Source: Megalonaias nervosa
Lineage: Eukaryota; Mollusca; Bivalvia; Unionida; Unionidae
Assembly: GCA_016617855.1 (NCBI GenBank)
Contig: JAECUM010003713.1
Span: 124,001-188,000, forward strand
Direction: 5' to 3'
DNA: 64,000 nt
Every line of letters starts with the position of its first letter. The stretch's first letter is position 1. Under the pieces are notes generated by a model. The model was not told where the DNA came from and ran no database searches. It worked only from the letters and a program-made list of their open reading frames with translations. Positions 13,107-23,420 of this stretch are shown here, piece by piece. A program made the position numbers and the translations under genes.

Positions 13107-13292
13107 GGGCTGTTCGAGTAAAACATACATGGGACCCAGGGAAGGCACTTTTAATGTGGGGTACTTGCACATAGATGCAATTTAGAATTTTCTTTTCATT
13201 TTATATGAACTCTGTGCAATCCAAGTACCCTGACATACATTATTTACAAGCTGCCTTCATTAGGTACCATATATGTTTAAATGGAACAGCCC
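13107..13292. mobile_element. TTAA-flanked MITE, copy 1
   Basis: It begins GGGCTGTTCGAGTAAAACAT and ends ATGTTTAAATGGAACAGCCC, an inverted repeat. It is preceded by TTAA (13,103-13,106) and followed by TAA. The TTAA target and GGG/CCC ends suggest a piggyBac-type non-autonomous element. Related ends are at 24,771 and 31,981. Confidence 0.75.
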
Positions 13293-13321
13293 TAAGTTTG
13301 AATGAAACAACAGCTTATAGG

Positions 13322-13513
13322 AATGTCTTAATAAATTATTATTTGTTTACATCAATGAAATAAAAAAAAAAATTTTAAAAATCACTCAGATCAAACTGAA
13401 CTCTATTCTTGACAATATCAAATCCAGTAAACAAAGTTCCATTACAATAGCATGTACTGGAATTGAAAAATTTAAAACTAACAAAGAACCAATTAAATTA
13501 AACATACATACCA
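13322..13513 (-). mobile_element. Truncated 3' LTR of the gypsy element
   Basis: It matches the end of the LTR at 17,736-18,643 over about 190 bp (AATGTCTTA, TTGTTTACATCAATGAAAT, AATCACTCAG, TCAAACTGAA, AATATCAAATCCAGTAAACA, CATGTACTGGAATT). The rest of the LTR is missing to the left. Its 5' edge, ACATACCA on the plus strand, is preceded on the minus strand by a purine run, GTGGGGAAG (about 13,515-13,523), which fits a polypurine tract. Confidence 0.88.
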
Positions 13514-13653
13514 CTTCCCCACATAAAAGAATAGTAAAGATTTATATAATAAAACATTCTTTTTACCATAGCTCAATTATACATGCGGTTTATAAAAAAA
13601 ATAACATAAGAAATCTTACGAATGATACAAAGTATACATGAAATAATATATTT

Positions 13654-14220
13654 CTATATACGTGCAAGTGCATCCACTATTAAATTGTCTTTTCCCTTGA
13701 TGTTCCTGATGTCAGTATTATATTCCTGTAACAACAAAGTCCACCTTAATAATCTCTGATTTTTGTTTCTCATCTTGCCGATGAAAGTATGGGGGTTGTG
13801 ATCACTAAACACAATAATCGGAGAAGGGGCTGAACTAATGTAAACTTCAAAATGTTGTAATACCAATATCAAAGCCAAACATTCCTTCTCGATTGTTGAA
13901 TAATTTCTTTGGTGCTTATTTAATTTCTTAGAAAAATAGCACACTGGATGATCAACACCAATTTTACCTTCTTGAATCAGTACTGCTCCAACCCCAACAT
14001 CACTTGCATCAACAGACAGTTTCAATGATTGACTGAAATTTCGAGTTGTAAGAACTGGTGCACTCTTAAGTATGGTTTTTAACTTATCAAATGCCTCCTG
14101 ACAGTTTTCAGTCCAATGAAACTTGGTTTTCCTGCTCAATAAATTTGTCAGGGGTTCAGCAGTTATGGAAAAACTGGAACAAAATTTCTGATAGCATCCA
14201 GCCACACCCAAAAATCGCAT
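13654..14220 (-). pseudogene. RT thumb/connection and RNase H of the gypsy element
   Basis: This 188-codon open stretch contains MRFLGVAGCYQKFC (thumb), LKLSVDASDVGVGAVLIQ (RNase H first Asp), YSTIEKECLALILVLQHF (catalytic Glu), VFSDHNPHTF (Asp), and ends GKDNLIVDALARI. It is the last coding part before the polypurine tract, so no integrase follows it. Confidence 0.93.
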
Positions 14221-14362
14221 CAGTTCCTTTTTACTGACAGCACAGGAAATTCAGAGATAGCCTTGACCAAAGCATCTATAGGTTTAACTTGTACATGTCC
14301 CACAATATGTCCTAGAAATGTTACACATGCATGGCAGAACTCACTTTTGGATAAATTAATTG

Positions 14363-15024
14363 TCAAACTTGCATCAGTGATCTGTCAAAGAATTTCCAAA
14401 TTGATGCCAAGTGTTCTTTCCAAGTGTCGTTGTAGATGATGACTTCATCGACATAAGCATCACAATTGTCTAGACCAGAGGTACTCGTGTTCATTAAACA
14501 CTGAAAAGTACTTGACGAACCCTTCGTCGCAAATGGCAGCACTTTATATTGATAAAGTCCATCAGGAGTCACAAATGCCAAAATTTCCTTTGCTCTCTCC
14601 GTCAGTGGAATTTGCCAAAGTCCTTTCAGAAGGTCAAGTTTGGTGACATACTTTGCATTTCCAATTTTATCAATGCAATCATCAATTCTTGGTAATGGAA
14701 ATGAATCTGTTTAGTCACACTGTTCACTTCTCTATAATCAGTGCACATGCGGAAAGTTTTATCTGGTTTTGGAACAAGTATACATGGTGAACTCCAGTCA
14801 CTTTTACTCGGTTCTATGAAATCATTTCCCAGCAAATGCTGAATATCTTTTTTCAAGTACTCCTGTTTGAGAGGGTTCATCCTGTATGGGTGCTGCTTCA
14901 TAGGTTTGGAATTTACAAATTCAACATCATGGTAGATTTTGTTTGTTCTTGTAGGAACATCTGGAAATAAGTGCTCATATTCAAGTAATAACTGTTTAAG
15001 TTCATTCCTTTCTTGTCGTTGCAA
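14363..15024 (-). pseudogene. Reverse transcriptase of the gypsy element
   Basis: The first piece (14,626-15,024) has HPYRMNPLKQEYLKKDIQ, SDWSSPCILVPKPDKTFRMC and TDYREVNSVTK. The second piece (14,363-14,581) has AFVTPDGLYQYKVLPFA and CDAYVDEVIIY. The catalytic YxDD box reads YVDE, so one catalytic aspartate is replaced. About 45 bp between the pieces and part of the palm are lost or out of frame. Confidence 0.92.
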
Positions 15025-15439
15025 ATGTGAAAGTTTCTGGTCCTAATTATTCATAATTTCTGAATTCCGAAGATTTGTTACTCCAAAATCAATAGAGTCT
15101 GATTGCATTCCTTCACTTAAATCCTCACTCAATGGGACAGGTACAACTAAATTAATTGCATGATTAACTTGGAAATCTCTCTCATTATACTGGTACTCGT
15201 TTAATTTATTTACATTCCAGGGGTACTATTATTATAATTTAACTCATTCACTGTCTTCTTAACTTTCTAAGGGTCATAATACCTATTCTGAAGAAAATTT
15301 TGATGAATGAGCAATAGAGACAGAACTCTATTACCAGATTCAAATGCTCTCTCCCCATGTAGTTCTGTCGAACCATAATTTCACTTTTAACTTGAATTGC
15401 TGGATGCTGAATTCAAGCATAACTTGCTGTAAAATTCCA

Positions 15440-15955
15440 GACATAAAATTTTACCCCTGATCCAACTGAACAGATTTGGGAAGGCCAAATTGAGTAAAAA
15501 ACTTTATCAAAGAGTTTACTATTGTTTTAGTTTTAATATTCCTCAAAGGAATTGTCTCTGGGAATCTTGTTGATGCACACATTATGGTCAACAAGTATTG
15601 GTTGCCTGACTTAGCCTTAGGTAAGGGACAGACACAATCTACCATTATTCTGCTAAATAGTTCGTCAAATGTAGAAATAGGTTACAGATGAGTCTTAGGT
15701 ATCTTCTGATTGGGTTTTCCTACCATTTGACAAGTGTGACAAGATCTGCAGTATTTATAAATATCACTTTTAACTTTTGGTCAATAGAAGTGAGTCAAGA
15801 TCTTGTGAGAAGTCTTATTAATCCCTAAATGACCAGCCAAAGGAGTTTCATGGGCCAAACTAAGTATTTCCTGTCTGTAAGATTTTGGAACTACAATCTG
15901 ATAGTTCACTGACCACTCATCAACAGCAGGTAACTCGGGATGTCTCTATTTTCTC
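15440..15955 (-). pseudogene. Integrase (zinc-binding region and partial core)
   Basis: The HHCC zinc-binding part is visible as LAHETPLAGHLGINKT followed by CRSCHTC at about 15,720-15,860, with a stop in between. The core begins at MVDCVCPLPK (first catalytic Asp) and includes KSVQLDQG (second catalytic Asp) near 15,451-15,470. Downstream, about a hundred residues that should carry the catalytic Glu are missing: the reading passes directly to a C-terminal-like stretch (NRVLSLLLIHQNFLQNRYYDP) at about 15,270-15,340. Non-functional. Confidence 0.85.
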
Positions 15956-16620
15956 ATAATAATCCCACTTTTAATGAAATAACAGAGAGGTACATCAGTG
16001 GCTTCAGTTTCACTTATGGCCCTTTGAAACAAACAAGAGATCTCAGGATCTTTATCCTGTTCGACAACAAGTGATCGTCGTTTGTCATCCTGATTAGAAT
16101 AAAGAGAATGAGCAGTTAAAAGAGGATCACTGTGATCAATACCTTTTGATTCATCCAAACAAGGAGTGAAAGTGACATCAAAAGCCTCACCAATACATGT
16201 GTCAGCTAAAGGAATACTTTCCTGATCAACATCATTTTCAAGAGCTTTCTTTGCCATAGCTCTAGTAACTGCACAAGCTGGGTATAAATCAGGGAATTCT
16301 TTTTCAATAGGATCGACTTTCTGATCCAAACAAGGCTTGTCAGTTACAAGTGGATTAACCACAACTTTGTCTCCAGCTAGGTCATTGCCTAGTAATAAAT
16401 GAATGCCCTCAACGGGTAAAGAAGACACTTCTCCGACTGTCACGGGTCCTGAGACTAAGTCTGATGACAAATTTACACAATGAAGAGGAACATTAACAAA
16501 GCCACAGTCTACTCCCTGAATAAGAACACTCTCGTTAGAAGAAGACTTCTCAGAAAAAGGCAAAGTACCTGGTAATAAAAGCTCCTATGTCCCTTAAAAT
16601 TTTAATAGGGATAGGATTGG
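15946..16620 (-). pseudogene. Protease and pre-integrase region of the gypsy element
   Basis: Near 16,580-16,610 the minus strand reads ILRDIGAF in a frame slightly offset from the following 205-codon ORF. This looks like the retropepsin motif DTG/DSG with isoleucine at the second position, so the active site is damaged. The ORF continues with a protease-like segment (VEGIHLLLGNDLAG) and an acidic linker to the integrase zinc-binding region. Confidence 0.7.
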
Positions 16621-16625
16621 CTGAA

Positions 16626-17557
16626 TCACCCAAGTGACATAGAACCCATCGACATAAATGGTTCATAATTCTCCATAATAAAATCAGACTGGGGTTTATT
16701 AGACCCAACAAATGTATTGCTTTCAATACATGACCGTGACCTTGACCTCTTAGAAATAAGAGCATTTGGAATAGGTCTGTCTTGATTCTGATGCTTATTT
16801 TTCAATTTGTAGCAATCTGAAATAATGTGTCCTTTCTTCTTGCAATAGGTACACGTAGGAAGAGATAAGGATTTCTGATCAAGCTTATCAGGAACTTGAT
16901 TTCTAAGAGTTGTGTCAGATTGAAATTTAGAAGGATTCATATTAGGATGAAATACTTTTTCAACAGAAGACTGCTGAGTGGAAGACTTGCTTACAAAAGA
17001 AATTTTATGAGCTAAGGAATACTTGTCAGCAGCACGAGCAGCATTTTCCAGGATTTCGACCTTAAGCTTATCAATATAAGTCTTAATGTCACTATGGACA
17101 CAGTTCTTGAACTCTTCAAGTAATACAAGCTGTCTGAGATTTTCATAATCTTGGATCAACTTTCTTGGCTAAGTACAACCTATCAAATAAATGCTTTTTT
17201 TCTCTTGCAGATCTGGCATGAGTTTGTCCAGCTTCATTTTTATAGTTACTAAATTCTTAGCTCTAATTCCATCTTGTATTTTAATTTTAATTCCTTTACT
17301 TTTATGTCAGAGTCTGACATAGACTTACTGATTGAAACCAAAGCACTTTTATCCAAAACACTCTTTTCCACCAAATACTGGACCAAAATGTTTTTTATTT
17401 CTTGCTTCGTTAAAGAAGCTTTTGCCTCAGAAAGATCATATTTTCTGGCAAGCTGAAGCAATTCATCTTTTTTCAAGAAGTCTAACTGTTCCTGGGTAGG
17501 ATTTGAAAGAAAGATCTCTACTTTTGATGACGTTGTTGTTGTAGGGTTTAATGCCAT
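16626..17557 (-). pseudogene. gag remnant with CCHC zinc knuckle
   Basis: Two open pieces: 17,249-17,557 (102 codons; charged and helical, with a block starting LTKQEIKNIL) and 16,626-17,159 (177 codons). The second holds CTYCKKKGHIISDC, a C-X2-C-X4-H-X4-C zinc knuckle that would bind element RNA. About 90 bp between the pieces is out of frame, and the capsid part is short, so an internal deletion is likely. The apparent start of the first piece (MALNPTTTT) comes from the tail of an inserted SINE, not from the element. Confidence 0.85.
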
Positions 17558-17652
17558 TTTTCAGCACACAATAGGCTATACATGGCGGCCAGTATTAATG
17601 GTGGAGGAAGAACCCAGAAAACCCCAGAAAGAACCACCGACCCACGAGAAAC
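17537..17652 (-). mobile_element. tRNA-headed SINE, copy B, 5' truncated, inserted in gag
   Basis: The sequence matches the tail half of SINE copy A at 8,784-9,030 (GCCATTTTTCAGCACA, ATAGGCTATACATGGCGGCC, AATGGTGGAGGAAGAACC). It stops at ACGAGAAACTA, so the tRNA-like head is absent. It has the same orientation as the retrotransposon and supplies the ATG of the gag open frame. Confidence 0.9.
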
Positions 17653-17735
17653 TAGGGGAATTTAAATTTCAAAAACCACAGTTTTCTGATATATTTTAGC
17701 AAAATTTGTATCCCAAGGACGAGCGCACAATTTTT

Positions 17736-18643
17736 TGTTACAAGTCTATGCTCTTAAAATAAGTAACAGAAAAGAGTGAAGACAACAAGCTTTGTAAAAT
17801 TTAACAAGTAATTTATTTCTCTAGAATACAAAGTGAAAAATTAATTTACTGTTTTATGAATTAAATCCAAAAATAATCCAAGAATTAAAAATGGAAGTCC
17901 TAGTAATAAAAAGTCCTGATTGAAACTGAGTTCGAGTCCCGATGAAATCCAAAATGGAAGGCGATGATGTCTGTTGTGGTCAGCGAAGTGCTGCTGTGTC
18001 CACAGTCCTTTGTTGAATCACATAAAATATTATTCCAGTTTTGAATTCAGTATGACTTACAATCAATGTCTTTATCCAAGAATTTTGTCAGAACACTTAT
18101 GTATTTCCATGGAATAGAATCACTTGAATTCAATAATTTGAAGAAAATAAAAATTCAACCCAAACTGGTCACAACATAATAACAACTTGACATGTCAATT
18201 GTCTGGAGCCCAAATGACAAACTTGTATTAAAAACAACAGTTATACGCTAATTAAGACGCAAAACAGATTCCCAGATGAGGGTCAAAAGTTCATTCTTCT
18301 GGAAAAAATATAAGTCTGTTATCAATTGATATATGGCTATTGTCATGTAGTCCAGGTATGACCTTAACTTAATGATTCTTACTCTGAGAAAGAAAAAAAA
18401 AGTTGTTTACCAAAACTGTAACGGATTTTGAAACGAGGTCAGGAACTAGATACAATGTCTTAATTATTACTTGTTTACATCAATGAAATTATGTAAAAAA
18501 AAAATTTTAAAATCACTCAGGTCAAACTGAAATCTGTTCTGGACAATATCAAATCCAGTAAACAAAGTTAATTACAATTGCATGTACTGGAATTAAAAAA
18601 TGAAAAACTAACAAACAAACAATTAAATTAAATATACATAACA
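17736..18643 (-). mobile_element. 5' LTR of the gypsy element
   Basis: The segment is bounded by TGTTACAAG on the left and ATACATAACA on the right (TG...CA with short inverted termini). It aligns along its length with the solo LTR at 52,085-53,036, sharing for example CAACAAGCTTTGTAAAATTT and AAGTCCT blocks. On the minus strand it precedes gag. Just inside the element, TTGTGCGCTCGTCC could be a primer-binding site, but the tRNA is not identified. Confidence 0.9.
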
Positions 18644-18829
18644 GATGCTAGATCTCAAAAATAGAATCTTCATAAGGTCACCTGTGCATAAAAGTTGACC
18701 ACTTCAATCATACCCAAGTTAAAAATTTTGCTTGAGACACTGAGCTCAGAAATCTCATGCTGAAATTTTCATGAGGCATATCTGGTTTTGAAAACTGTCA
18801 AAAGAACACAGAGTGTATTACCCACTTAA
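18644..18829. other. Short spacer between retroelements
   Basis: No feature recognised. Confidence 0.4.
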
Positions 18830-20275
18830 GTCAAGATGCCAAGGCTTGTGGGTTATGTTGTGCTTCCCAGCCTTTACAAGAAGGAAGGGGCATTGTCGGG
18901 CCCCATAAATTTTTTGAGAGCATTTCAAGATCAGCCTTAAAACAAAGACTGTCTCTAGCAAGACTGCCTCTCTCAGCATATTGATCAAGGAAAGCATGTG
19001 ATTGACCAGATTCAGACTGCCCATATAAGGCCATTTATTTTAGTTACAAAGCCTGTTTGCATATTATGACCACCAAACCATCCAACTGGATGTGGATAAT
19101 GTAAGCAGTAACCAATAAATATAATTCACTGATCTTGCAGCCTGAAGCTGAGCTATCAAAAAGCATGTTTTGCAAGGTGGCAGCTTCAGCAAGGTTCTAG
19201 CCAAGGACCTGACCTTGTCCAAGTTAGGCCATGACAAAACCCAGGAGAGGTTCAATTTGGGGGAAAAAATACATGTAAAAATTGCCTAGCAAGTTCAAGA
19301 GGTGCATTTTGTGGCATATATCCCCTCTCCCATGATATCTGAATGTATCCAAAATCACAGAGCAGTAACCCCTGACAGTAGCAGAATTAACTTCTTCTCA
19401 AAGAGGAGCCAGAGTTAGCTGATATTTCAGTTTTGCAAGGGGATATACCAACTCATGAAAATGCATCACTTTCCCTCATACTCCTTCAAACTGGAGGGTC
19501 TTCTAGCTCATGCAATCCTCTCTACAACTGAGGAGCTGAACTCTTTTCTTCCAAGAGCCAGGCATGTATGAGCATGTCCTGGCTTGGATGGAAATCTGCA
19601 ACTGGGGCTGTTCTAATAGTTTGGGCTTTGCAAAGATTTTCAAGGGAACATCTAATGCTAGACTGAGCAGATCATTTGCACAAGATTTGTCTCATCCAAG
19701 CGAGGCCATCAGAACAACTTTGCAGGTCTGACCCATTAATTCCTGGATTATTCTCAGTGCCTGAATAGTTGGAGGGCACAGGCAAAGCCCAAAATCTATC
19801 CCAACTGACTGACATAGTGTCCATGGGCCAGACTTCTTCGTCTTTAGAGAAACATAGGTAGGCAGTTTGTCACTGTACCTCATCGCAAAAAGAGTTATCA
19901 CTGGATGCCACCAAAGTGTGCAAATTTGATGAAAGAATGAAAGGTGAAGGGACCACTTGCTATGAAATATCTGGCCCCTCCTCAACAATTAGCCTGCAGG
20001 TTGCATAGGTTATTTGATGTGGTCCACCCCTCCCCTGCCCAATTTAAGGAATCAAGTCACTACCACCAAGATGCTTGATATTACAAGGATTACTCTACAA
20101 AGATTACCATCCCACAAAGATCATCCTTCCAGATGATTAATGGCATGGATTATTGCCTTCATTTCAAGGTGATGTGATGGACCATATATTCTGATCATCA
20201 ACTGCTGTTGACCACAACCAAAAGTGGGCAAGAAGTAGGCCCCAACCTTATGAACTAACAGTAAACTCCAATTAG
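18830..20275 (-). pseudogene. DIRS-like retroelement relic (RNase H and tyrosine recombinase part)
   Basis: Minus-strand frames with many breaks. At 20,120-20,180 HHLEMKAIIHAINHL resembles the DIRS RNase H helix (LEMKAV..AL). At 19,870-19,985 a block beginning KWSLHLSFFHQICTLW and continuing ITLFAMRYSDKLPTYVS matches the WSL..FQ.IC...G.P.VDLFATR.N.KLP.FVS signature that follows RNase H in DIRS elements. Further down, VNSATVRGYCSVILDTFRYH (about 19,350-19,410) and FLIAQLQAARSVN (19,120-19,160) resemble the N-terminal and early core parts of a tyrosine recombinase. Reverse transcriptase was not found upstream. Assignment is by motif resemblance. Confidence 0.55.
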
Positions 20276-21260
20276 GGTTTATTCAGCGGTATTCCTGTCA
20301 TAAACCATTCCATTCCATTAATGACTCAGGAACAGTTATACCTAGTGAAGTCAGCAACCCAATTATCTGAGCACCCAGAAGATGGGTGCCACAGGGCCAG
20401 TAGGGATACTTCACAGCAAGCACATGAACAAGCAGAAGATGTTTACAAAACAAGAAACCCTATAGTTCTGATTATGGGTAAAGCAGCTGCTGATGACTGG
20501 AATTTGGCCAGCTCTCTTGCCTACAATCATCTCTCTGTTGCAGCTGAGATCATGTGGATGAAAAACCATAGGAAGGAGAAATGGAGAGGGGAGAGACAGG
20601 TCACAAGACTGCTTCCATACATACTCAATAGGACAACAAACACAAGTCAGGAACCAAAAGGTAAAAAGCACAGAGCCAAAGTGATGTGCCTAAAATGAAG
20701 ATGAGCTGAGAGAGGTGACTCCTCTCACCAAGTCCAATTTACAAGATGTCATAAGGACAGTGACCAGAGGGTGGTGCATAATTATTTACTTTGGCAATAT
20801 AACAAGTTGACTTTCAAGCATGTTCATTACTAGGTTTTTGGCCAGACAAAAAAATATCAACTGTGATGCCATGACATGAAGTGAAGTGGCCACCAAGATC
20901 TGTACAAGTCTGCAAGCAAGATATGGCAATCACTTTTGTAAAACTGCAGGGTAGTCATTCACTACATAAAAAATGTCTTTATCGGCATGTCCAAGTGGGT
21001 ACAGTACCAGCAATGAAGGAAGGATGCTGACAACAAGCTCTCCAAAATGGCCCTGGAGTTCCGTGGGTCTCTGATTTTTGCTGGATTCTCTCACACAGAC
21101 ATTTAGATATCTCCATCTTGCTGACTGTAGCAGCACACAAGAAAACATCAGTGTTTTCAGTGGCCTTGAACTTGTTGGCCAGACTTCATTTAGTGGTGGT
21201 GGGCAAATGGCTGCAACAGAATGCAATAAATCTCCTCAATCACTGCTTTAAGCCTAAACC
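20276..21260. other. Intronic sequence, no feature identified
   Basis: A 125-codon plus-strand open frame at 20,321-20,698 has no recognisable domain or codon pattern and is probably chance. The rest shows nothing clear, though it could hold more of the decayed retroelement. Confidence 0.45.
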
Positions 21261-21261
21261 T

Positions 21262-21536
21262 TGTTAGCTGAATGAGGTTAAGCACGAACATGCGGGGTTT
21301 ATCCTCCTATAGCACTGCTTCATGTCCACATTTACCATATCTTGTGAAATGTACTAGTTCGTTCTTGTGTTTCATGGAACAAGTTATTTAGTACAAAGGC
21401 AATTTAATTAAAGTGTCCTTCCCAGGACACACCAGGGTAACCAATCTAGAATGATCCAACATTAGGATTTAAACCTGCACCCTTTTGGTCACCAATCAAT
21501 CAGGCATGTTAATCACTCAGCCACAGTGGATCCTCC
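21262..21536 (-). mobile_element. tRNA-like SINE, diverged
   Basis: On the minus strand the head carries GGCTGAGTGATTAACATGCC (box A-like) near 21,500-21,525 and GGTTTAAATCC (box B-like) near 21,465-21,475, about the right distance apart. The body continues to about 21,262. No clear target duplication. Confidence 0.6.
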
Positions 21537-21775
21537 CTGCAGAATCAAAGAAGCAGCATCTTCTCGGGGCATAACACAAGATACAGCATCAACATTGATT
21601 GAACTGGTGTTAAGCCAACCAACATGGTTTGTTGCTGGGATGGCTGCCAACAGACAGCTGGGAAGTAATGCTGATGGACTGATCGCATGGGTTCCCTAAC
21701 ATGCAGTATACAATGTGATGATCAGCTAGCAGATTTACAGAATTACTCAGAATTACTCACACAAATGACTGACCT

Positions 21776-22097
21776 CCTGGTGTGTGTGTGATTTGGATTT
21801 TTAACGTAGTTTTAACAATATTTTAGTCATATCTCTATGATGTCTGCAATGTGGCAGTTTATAGTGATGTCTAGCACTGGGGCATCATGCCGCAGACATA
21901 TAGCATCATGACCCACCCAGTCACCTTATCCCGACACCAGGCCGACCAGTCCTAACACTAACCTCTAATGCTGACCGCCTAGCGAAGCAGCTGTTAGTGC
22001 CATTTTTATAAATCTCTGGTATGACTCGGCCAGGGTTCGAACCCACGATCTCCTGCATCCAAGGTGGACACTCTAACCACTAGGCTACCCGAGCGGT
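21776..22097 (-). mobile_element. tRNA-headed SINE, second family
   Basis: The minus-strand head reads CTCGGGTAGCCTAGTGGTTA (box A-like) and GTGGGTTCGAACCCTGG (box B), with a partial clover leaf. The body has GGACTGGTCGGCCTGGTGTC and TATGTCTGCGGCATGATGCC. The direct repeat ACTGACCT flanks it at 21,768-21,775 and 22,098-22,105. The head is unlikely to be a working tRNA gene because the acceptor stem pairs only partly and it runs into the SINE body. Confidence 0.85.
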
Positions 22098-22463
22098 ACT
22101 GACCTTTGGTCACAAGCATGGATGGACAGTTGGTGAGAAACTGGAATGGGAATGGGCGGCAGAAATATCTGGTATAGCTTGTGATGGAAGTCAGTGAAGT
22201 CATATTCAACCTCATACAACCCAATTTATGAGTACTCTGGCCCTGCAAAAGCAGGTGTGGGGAAATACACCCAGTGGGTTGCAGAACTATAGGAAAAAAT
22301 TCTCCGGTCATGTCAAAATGTATTTGAGAGACACAACAAAAGGTAGGATAAAAAGATTCCAAAGGTCAAAACCATATTAATGTCTCCTGAATAATTCATC
22401 TCACCTTAGACTCGAGTAGGAACACTGGGTGGATATATCACAGGCACTGCACTCCAATCTTCT

Positions 22464-22652
22464 GCGAGTTGTCTAAACTGCTTCACGTTATGGATCACTG
22501 CCATCTCATCTCTGTGTGGGTTTGATTCTCGGGTTTGTGGGTATGTGAGAAAGCTTGCCAGTAGCTTCTCGTGGGTCGGTGGTTCTTTCTGGGGTTTTCC
22601 CGGGTTCTTCCTCCACCATTTATACTGGCCGTCATGTATAGCCTATCCTGAT
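22464..22652 (+). mobile_element. tRNA-headed SINE, copy C (family of 8.8 kb), plus strand
   Basis: It starts in a decayed head (GTCTAAACTGCTTCACGTTA, then GGGTTTGATTCTCGG as box B) and follows copy A through TTGCCAGTAGCTTCTCGTGG and TTCTTCCTCCACC to TGTATAGCCTATC. It is 3' truncated. Confidence 0.87.
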
Positions 22653-22869
22653 GTGAAGGTCACCAATGGTAATGTTCAGAGAATTTTGGTGGAGAAGAGG
22701 CCATCATGGCATCCCCCAATATACTGGTTACCAACAGAATTTTCCATAGGACAGTGGACCACATCCCCTCTGACCATTATGTACAAACATTGCACAGTGA
22801 TGAAATGCATTTGGTGCAGGCATGGGAAGTCTTATGTATGTCATCAGAGACCTTGAAATTCTAATACAT

Positions 22870-23420
22870 GGCACATGTAAGATCAGCACAATTTTCATTT
22901 AGGACCACCATTTTCATTTACGACCACCAGAGAGCATTAGGAATCTTTTGGTCAAACTCCATATGAATATGACCACCCATCCAGGAAGAGTATAACAAGA
23001 TTTTTAAGGTGGCTGCCATTGAGGCCATATTGGACATAAGATCAAGTCAGTTTTCATTTAAGACCAACTTAATATCATAAGAAGGTTGCCAAGATAGTCA
23101 TATTGATGTTTGAGCAAAATCTTTTCAATTCTGGACCAACTAAAGACGACCTGTGGTGAAAACTCCATGACAAAAGACTTTTCATTCCAGAGTAGTTAAA
23201 AAAACTTTCAAGATGGCCACTGTGACAGCCATATTCGATGTTTATGTGGCACCATTTTCATTAACGACCAACTACACATCATAAGTCTTATGTCAATATG
23301 ATTTTCCTTCAAAGCCCACAGTGGTGCCTTACTGGAGGTCCAAGTGGTAACATTTTAATTCAGGACCAACTAGACCATGCAATGAATGTGTGTAAAGTTT
23401 CATGCCAATCCTTCAAGTAG
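22870..23420. repeat. About 135-bp tandem repeat, array 2
   Basis: Same blocks as array 1: AGATCAGCACAATTTTCATT, TTTAAGGTGGCTGCCATTGA, GCCATATTGGACAT, GACCAACT. About four diverged units. Confidence 0.8.

Larger units (their letters stand above)
13514..17735 (-). mobile_element. Internal region of a Gmr1-like Ty3/gypsy LTR retrotransposon
   Basis: Read on the minus strand, the order is gag with zinc knuckle, protease, integrase, reverse transcriptase, RNase H. Most Ty3/gypsy elements have integrase last. Integrase before reverse transcriptase is the order described for Gmr1-type gypsy elements of deuterostomes. All parts are interrupted by stops, frameshifts or deletions, so the copy is dead. 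It lies in STAG intron 10 in the same orientation as the gene. A SINE is inserted at the start of gag. Confidence 0.9.

Noticed and set aside
20321..20698. 125-codon plus-strand open frame
   Set aside because: No recognisable domain and antisense to a decayed retroelement zone; treated as chance.
22010..22100. Possible functional tRNA gene on the minus strand
   Set aside because: Boxes A and B are good, but the acceptor stem pairs only in part and the sequence continues into a SINE body with a flanking target duplication.
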